A stretch of DNA of 52,833 nt, from NCBI GenBank assembly GCA_031374415.1, contig JANMGB010000072.1:1-52833 (forward strand), written 5' to 3'. The notes under the pieces were generated by a model that worked only from the letters and a program-made list of their open reading frames with translations, searched no databases and had not been told where the DNA came from. This DNA is from CANHBY01 sp031374415 (lineage in GTDB: Bacteria > Pseudomonadota > Gammaproteobacteria > Burkholderiales > Burkholderiaceae_C). Position numbers and translations under genes: made by a program. Of the stretch, positions 48,843-52,833 are shown in pieces; position 1 is the stretch's first letter; each line of letters opens with the position of its first letter.

Positions 48843-48864
48843 GCTAGCTTGCTAGCAAGCTAGC
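48843..48864. terminator. Second 22-bp perfect palindrome
   Basis: Self-complementary sequence made of GCTAGC and TTGC blocks (GCTAGCTTGCT and its complement), preceded by further AGCTAGCTAG-type sequence. Same convergent intergenic gap. Confidence 0.5.
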
Positions 48865-48954
48865 AAAGCGTGGTACAGCGCAAATCTCACAAGCCGGCGC
48901 CTGGGCAGTTGGTAAACGTTTACTGCAGCAGTCGGCGAGCTCAGACACGCGCTT

Positions 48955-49523
48955 TCATTTGCGCAGCCGCGTGTACGACGGCTCGTTGCGGTTGTACACG
49001 TACCAAAACGTCATAATGGCAAGCAGCAGCGCGCTAACCAGATCGTCCGCTCCACGGTGCTTGCCAGACAGCGTAAAGTTGCGTCGGCCGCCGCGAACAT
49101 TTTCAATCTCGGCGTACGCGGCAAGCTGCAAGCGAAAAATTTCGTCATGCCGCGTGTGAAACCTGTGATACCAGGCTACCTTTTCCGAGTCTCGCGCAAA
49201 TGCAGGTGGTTGCGCAAGCGGGTATATACGGTCCGCGTCAAAAACAAGCTTTTCGCGCAGGTATAAATTGAGCAGGCGTACTGCTGACTCCTTGATAGCC
49301 GCGCTCGTGTAAATGCCAATGTCCGGCGTCGGTCCCTTGGTGCGATCTTCTTTGATAAAGTACAAATTAGCAGATGTGTGTTCGTTGCGCGTAAGAAAGC
49401 GCTGCAGCGTGATAGATGTGAACGTCGACACGGTCTCAATGCCAAACACAATTGCACAGCCTGGCGCTGATGCGCGCAGAGCCGCGACGTGGTTGGCAAC
49501 AAGGTTGCAATAGGTTTCGTTAT
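48955..49523 (-). CDS. Terminase large subunit, last exon (nuclease domain)
   Basis: 188 residues of the C-terminal nuclease: IVFGIETVSTFTSITLQRFL supplies the second acidic residue, as in herpes UL15 'VAVEGNSSQDS'; LNLYLREKLVFD and LQLAAYAEIENV follow; and SGKHRGADDLVSALLLAIM gives the final Asp pair of the RNase H-like site. The exon begins at 49523 after a TACACAG acceptor. Splicing to the upstream exon (phase 1) makes VVVHNETYCNLVANHVAAL with no break. The frame continues upstream of 49523 only as an antisense shadow of the gene at 49715. The stop is 200 bp from the convergent gene. Confidence 0.82.
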
Positions 49524-50268
49524 CTGTGTACACAGGATAGCACCGACATGCGCACAGTGCGCAACAGTCAGAATATGGCTTGGCTTGGCTTGGTTCACGC
49601 GCACGCGCACGCACGCGCACGCACGCGCGCGCGCGCGAGTACGCTTGCTTGCGCACACGCCACTTACCAAAAGCGGGCGCGTTTTCAAAGCCCTTGATCT
49701 GCGCGCGCACGCACATGGCAGAGAATATCACGCGTGAGCATGACGCCGCCGCCGCGGCTGTCGTAAGCACCATGTCACCGCTCGAGCTGATTGCGCACGG
49801 GCTGCACGCACTTGCAAGCCCCAACATGGCATGGGAAGCAATCGAAGGCGTGCTAAAGCTGCTGCGCGAAAGCAATGATGTGCTGGCTTATTTTGCATGG
49901 GATCCTGCACTGGGGCCGGCGCCGTGCGATAACATGTTCGTGGCAATTGAGGCGTTGCGCGACGCGCGCCAGTCCGAGCCGTGGGCTGCAGTAGCCTACT
50001 GCGGTTTTGTCACACTGCTTGCCGAGGTGCGTGCGTACAACAACCAAGTGCACCCTATCTCCGCACGGCGCCTTGACACACCTCACGGCGCAGAAACGCT
50101 GGCACAGTTCAATGCCATTGTCGATGCAATCATATGCGGACACATGGACGTCGCGACGGGACACCGCGCGTTCCTTGCCGCCTTGCGCCTGCACCAGGCG
50201 CGCGCCGATGCCAGCATTGCCACTGGCGCCGGCGCTGGCGCTGGCGCTGCCGCTGGCGCTGGCCTTAC
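49524..50268 (-). other. 745-nt intron in terminase gene
   Basis: Donor C|GTAAGG at 50268 and acceptor CTGTGTACACAG|AT ending at 49524 (minus strand). A CTGAC branch-point-like sequence lies at 49567-49571. Only this donor (not the overlapping GTACGT four bases upstream) keeps the frame. The intron contains nearly all of the oppositely oriented gene 49715-50281. Confidence 0.75.
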
Positions 50269-50281
50269 GTACCACAACTGA
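49715..50281 (+). CDS. Gene nested antisense in terminase intron
   Basis: 188 residues from the ATG at 49715. Helical protein (MSPLELIAHGLHALASPNMA, AIEGVLKLLRESNDVLAYFA), ending in an Ala-Gly repeat and GLTYHN. Its last 13 bases overlap the upstream terminase exon on the other strand. No family recognised. By position it corresponds to the genes that lie inside the UL15 intron of herpesviruses, but no sequence relation to UL16 or UL17 is visible. Confidence 0.75.
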   Translation: MAENITREHDAAAAAVVSTMSPLELIAHGLHALASPNMAWEAIEGVLKLLRESNDVLAYFAWDPALGPAPCDNMFVAIEALRDARQSEPWAAVAYCGFVTLLAEVRAYNNQVHPISARRLDTPHGAETLAQFNAIVDAIICGHMDVATGHRAFLAALRLHQARADASIATGAGAGAGAAAGAGLTYHN

Positions 50282-50820
50282 GCGCGTGCCTACGTCAATG
50301 TACAGCGTCACAATGGCAAACTTGCTCTTGAGCCCGCGCGAGTTCGGATCGATGCCGACGTAAAACGTACGCGGTGGACGCGCGGGCGTCAGCGGCGGGC
50401 GATTCCACAGCGCAGCAAGTGCCGCTGGCGCAAAGCACGGGCGATGCTCGACGTGCTCCATGCCCGCCATCTCGCGCGTCGCGGCATCGGACGTGAACAG
50501 CGCAGCGCGTTCGCGGCGCTCTTGCACGACCCAGCGCGGGCACATGTGCCGCGCGTGCTCGCAAGCCGCAAGGCCGCGCGCCCCGCATGCGCGGCACACG
50601 CGCTCCGAGTATGTAATTGTCTCGATCACAGGCCGTCCGTGCTCGTCGCGCGTGTCGAACATGCGGTCAAACAAGCTGCCCGGGTCGTTCACAGTCGACG
50701 GGAACACGGCCGCGGTCTTCTCGCGGTTGTACACCATGGGCAGAATCGTCTTCTCGGTAAACTCGGTTTCAATAAAGGCAAACTCGTCAGCCACGATTAC
50801 GTCGGGCGACATGCCGCGTA
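50269..50820 (-). CDS. Terminase large subunit, middle exon (Walker B to nuclease start)
   Basis: 184 codons. RGMSPDVIVADEFAFIE is the terminase Walker B region (compare T4 gp17 'RGMSF...IEDCAFI' and UL15 'VDEANFI'). FPSTVNDPGSLFDRM follows as the motif III region. A Cys/His cluster CRACGARGLAACEHARHMC occupies the place of the zinc-binding-like segment of UL15. FYVGIDPNSRGLKSKFAIVT opens the nuclease domain with its first Asp. Walker A is absent, and an in-frame stop (50831-50833) lies just upstream of the exon start, so the ATPase N-terminus must come from an earlier exon; none was found in the remaining 2 kb, so it should lie beyond the right edge. Confidence 0.85.
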
Positions 50821-50854
50821 CTGTGTACGCTCACGCACGCATGCAAGTTAGTTA
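50821..50854 (-). other. 3' splice site of an upstream terminase intron
   Basis: Minus-strand TAACTAAC branch-point-like sequence at 50847-50854, then the acceptor GCGTACACAG ending at 50821, matching the TGTACACAG acceptor of the second intron. Implies an intron of at least 2 kb that contains the two plus-strand genes 51034-52059 and 52062-52781. Confidence 0.65.
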
Positions 50855-50899
50855 TTTTGCGCGGCAGCAACGGCGGCGGCAACCACGCAATTGCCGCCG

Positions 50900-51000
50900 C
50901 CGTCGCCGCCGCCACACACGCAAAGCAAAGCACAGCACAGCACAGCACAGCGCAGCGCAGCGCAGCACAGCACAGCCTAGTCAGGTATGCGCGCACACAC
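50900..51000. repeat. CGCCGC and CACAG simple repeats
   Basis: CCGCCGTCGCCG-type triplets followed by about 12 CACAG/CGCAG pentamers and a short CA run, upstream of the gene at 51034 and inside the inferred terminase intron. Confidence 0.7.
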
Positions 51001-51033
51001 ACACGCAAGTCACGCTTGGTAGCACACGCTGGC

Positions 51034-52059
51034 ATGCTTGAGAGCGGAACGAACGAGCTACGCGCGCGAGCCGGTGCAAGCCCCGCTAGCCTGGCGAGCG
51101 AGGCTAGTCATGCAAGTGCCGGCTCGTTTTACAGCCTTGGCCCTGTTGTGCCGCCACGCCCCACGCGCACCGTGTCACCCGTGCAATCACTGGTTGGACG
51201 TGCGCGCGCGCACGTGCGCGGCGCATGGTCTGACCCTGTCGAGCGCTCAATGCACCTGCTCGCGCTTGCTCAGCTGCTCTGGCGCACGCTGCGTCACCCG
51301 CGCACTGCGTTTGACGAGTGCGCGCGCACCCTAGCACGTGCACGCGAGATCGATGCCGAAGACGGCGCCAACGCGCCCCTATGGCGCACGCGCGCCTGGG
51401 CGTGCTTTGATCGCGCCATTGACCGACACTGCGCCGCGTTTGCCGCGCTGCTGTGCGTACTCGTGCTTGCCGCGCTGCTCTGGTGGGCCTTTCCCTGGGG
51501 CCACGACGCCTTTGGCGTTGCCATTGTCGTGCGCACGCCGCCCACGTCGTTGCCGCACTTTGGCCCGGACGCTGCGCGCCTTGCGGCACACCTTGTCTGC
51601 GCGCCCATCTCGCCCGCCGAGTTTGCCGCCGGGCGCATCGTGTCCGGCTATGCGCTTGCCCCGCTCGTCGCCGCCATGTGCTCAATTGCCAGCGGCGCGC
51701 CTGGCACGCCAAGCGCGCTAGCCGCCGTTCACTTGGGCGACACACTGAACACGTGCCTTGCAGTCGTGCGAGACGGTGACGCCTGTGTTGTGCTTGCCAA
51801 CCCGGTTCGTACCGTGCCGCCCGGCTATCTAGCGCCGCCGAGCGTGCGCGTGCGTGAAACGTCTATTTTTTGCCCGCTACATTCGCGCGTCTTTAAGCGC
51901 GACGAGTCAGTACTCGTTGACGCGGCGGACGCGCGCGGTCACGTGCGCCCGGTTGCACTGCGCGGCGCGCCGGCGGCCGCGGCGCAGGCGGCGCTTGCGC
52001 AGCTCGCTGGCGTCTCACCGTGCGACACAGTGGTACCTGACTTAGCCGTTGACCAGTGA
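51034..52059 (+). CDS. Membrane-anchored, inactivated peptide-deformylase-like protein
   Basis: 341 residues. One span at ~134-154 separates a ~130-residue N-terminal region from a C-terminal domain that follows the order of peptide deformylase: SALAAVHLG (227-235, for 'GLAAPQIG'), VVLANP (252-257, for 'lvNP'), ETSIFCPL (275-282, near 'EGCLS'), VLVDAADARGHVR, and AAAAQAALAQLAG (314-326, for 'A...QHEIDHL.G'). The HExxH metal site is replaced by AALAQ, so it should not be catalytic. The resemblance is from motif order only. Inside the inferred terminase intron, on the opposite strand. Confidence 0.55.
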   Translation: MLESGTNELRARAGASPASLASEASHASAGSFYSLGPVVPPRPTRTVSPVQSLVGRARAHVRGAWSDPVERSMHLLALAQLLWRTLRHPRTAFDECARTLARAREIDAEDGANAPLWRTRAWACFDRAIDRHCAAFAALLCVLVLAALLWWAFPWGHDAFGVAIVVRTPPTSLPHFGPDAARLAAHLVCAPISPAEFAAGRIVSGYALAPLVAAMCSIASGAPGTPSALAAVHLGDTLNTCLAVVRDGDACVVLANPVRTVPPGYLAPPSVRVRETSIFCPLHSRVFKRDESVLVDAADARGHVRPVALRGAPAAAAQAALAQLAGVSPCDTVVPDLAVDQ

Positions 52060-52061
52060 AC

Positions 52062-52781
52062 ATGGACGCGATCGACCCCGAGCTTGACTTTGACCGCGTG
52101 CCTGCTGCGCCTCCGCGCCCGCCCAAGCGGCGCCGCGGCGATGGCGCTGGCGAGATCAACGGCGCTGATGGCATTGGCGAAGCCGCACGGCCTGCCAAAA
52201 AGGCGCGCAAGCTCATGGCCTGTACCGTGTGCAACGCGACACTGGCGGCGACAGAAATGTACACGCACGTGCACCCGGGTGAGCGCCCGCACGCGTGCCG
52301 CATACCCGGCTGCAGCACGCGCCTATCAACGCTGGTGTCACGCGTGCAGCACGAAAAGGGCCACACACGTGAGCGCGAGCCGCGCGGCTCGCACCCGTGC
52401 GACACGTGCACCGTCGTTTGCAGCACGGCGGCCTCGCTGCGCTACCACCGCACGGCCGCGCACACGACAGAGCGGCTTGCGTGCACCGTCAAAGATTGCG
52501 TTTTCACGTGCAGCGGCGCGCGGCGCTGGCGCATGCGCGAGCATATGCGCGCGCACGACGGCTGGCGCTGGGTGTGCCTAACGTGCCTCTTTGCCGCGCG
52601 CACACGCGATGGCGCCAAGGCGCACGTGCGTGTCGCGCACAGCGGCGCCGCGCAAGTCCAGCTCTACCCGCCAGACCAGCGCCCCGCCAAGCAGCAGACG
52701 TGCGTCTCTGTATTCGAGGCCGAGTTTGCCGCGCACGTTGCCGCCGCGCAAGCCGCTGCCGCGCAAGCCGCGCAAGCATAG
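52062..52781 (+). CDS. C2H2 zinc-finger protein with nuclear signal
   Basis: 239 residues. Basic stretches PKRRRGDG (~21-28) and KKARK (~46-50) are likely nuclear signals. About five fingers follow: C54-C57...H69/H71, C79-C84...H97-H101, C113-C116...H129-H134, C141-C146...H161-H165 and C172-C175...H188-H193. The tail is Gln-Ala-rich. Probably a DNA-binding regulator. The ATG lies two bases after the previous stop, so the two genes are likely co-transcribed; both lie in the inferred terminase intron. Confidence 0.82.
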   Translation: MDAIDPELDFDRVPAAPPRPPKRRRGDGAGEINGADGIGEAARPAKKARKLMACTVCNATLAATEMYTHVHPGERPHACRIPGCSTRLSTLVSRVQHEKGHTREREPRGSHPCDTCTVVCSTAASLRYHRTAAHTTERLACTVKDCVFTCSGARRWRMREHMRAHDGWRWVCLTCLFAARTRDGAKAHVRVAHSGAAQVQLYPPDQRPAKQQTCVSVFEAEFAAHVAAAQAAAAQAAQA

Positions 52782-52784
52782 CGC

Positions 52785-52833
52785 GCAAGCTTGCAAGCTT
52801 GCAAGCTTGCACGTGTAAACACACACACACACA
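52785..52833. repeat. GCAAGCTT palindromic repeats and CA run at window edge
   Basis: Three overlapping GCAAGCTTGC palindromes then a CACACA run reaching the last base. A low-complexity edge, possibly an assembly break. Confidence 0.8.

Noticed and set aside
49524..49875. Upstream in-frame extension of the terminase nuclease exon
   Set aside because: It is the antisense of the 49715 gene; the acceptor at 49524 and phase-matched donor at 50268 explain the exon better.
49853..50268. Downstream in-frame extension of the Walker B exon
   Set aside because: Beyond the donor it reads repetitive Ala-Ser-Gly and lacks the nuclease motifs found in the next exon.

Overview
The window looks like part of a large, GC-rich double-stranded DNA virus of a single-celled eukaryote, or such a virus integrated in a host genome. 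It belongs with the tailed-phage/herpesvirus lineage (Duplodnaviria) and most resembles the mirusvirus or herpes-like branch. It carries a ~1,240-residue HK97-type major capsid protein, a prohead/assemblin-type maturation protease followed by a coiled-coil scaffold candidate, and a terminase large subunit broken by at least one spliceosomal-type intron. Around these sit eukaryote-like genes: ESCRT-III (CHMP2/CHMP3 class), an ABCG transporter, three protein kinases, a tandem heat-shock-factor protein, C2H2 fingers, an FCP1-like phosphatase and an AT-hook/SAP protein. Exact taxonomy and host cannot be fixed from the sequence alone. I saw no rRNA, tRNA or CRISPR array and no bacterial-style ribosome binding sites.

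Layout. 1-3007 (minus): a PD-(D/E)XK nuclease running off the left edge, an ESCRT-III protein, and a second nuclease-fold protein that has lost catalytic residues. 3228-5864: ABCG transporter. 5862-6800: first AT-rich array. 7224-17568: mostly unrecognised virion or membrane proteins on both strands. 17641-18400: second array. 18593-27214: a membrane glycoprotein, three divergent kinases and an AT-hook/SAP chromatin-type protein. 28765-32490: major capsid protein. 32560-33478: third array. 33504-42310: FCP1-like phosphatase, coiled-coil proteins, a phage/giant-virus glycosylase-like protein, a stop-interrupted gene, membrane proteins and the tandem HSF protein. 42500-43030: fourth array. 43063-48753: membrane proteins, zinc protein, scaffold and maturation protease. 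48955-52833: the terminase on the minus strand, with plus-strand genes lying inside its introns, as UL16/UL17 lie inside the UL15 intron of herpesviruses.

Four arrays hold about 17 copies of a ~200-bp unit, at nucleosome-like spacing. Arrays 1 and 3 read on the plus strand, 2 and 4 on the minus strand. The AT-hook/SAP protein is an obvious candidate to bind them, which would make a plausible episome partition, replication or chromatin-tethering system; this is inference. Many genes share a motif close to ACTTGA(C/G)T within about 40 nt of the start codon, often in very short (11-30 bp) divergent intergenic gaps, suggesting a viral core promoter and short leaders.
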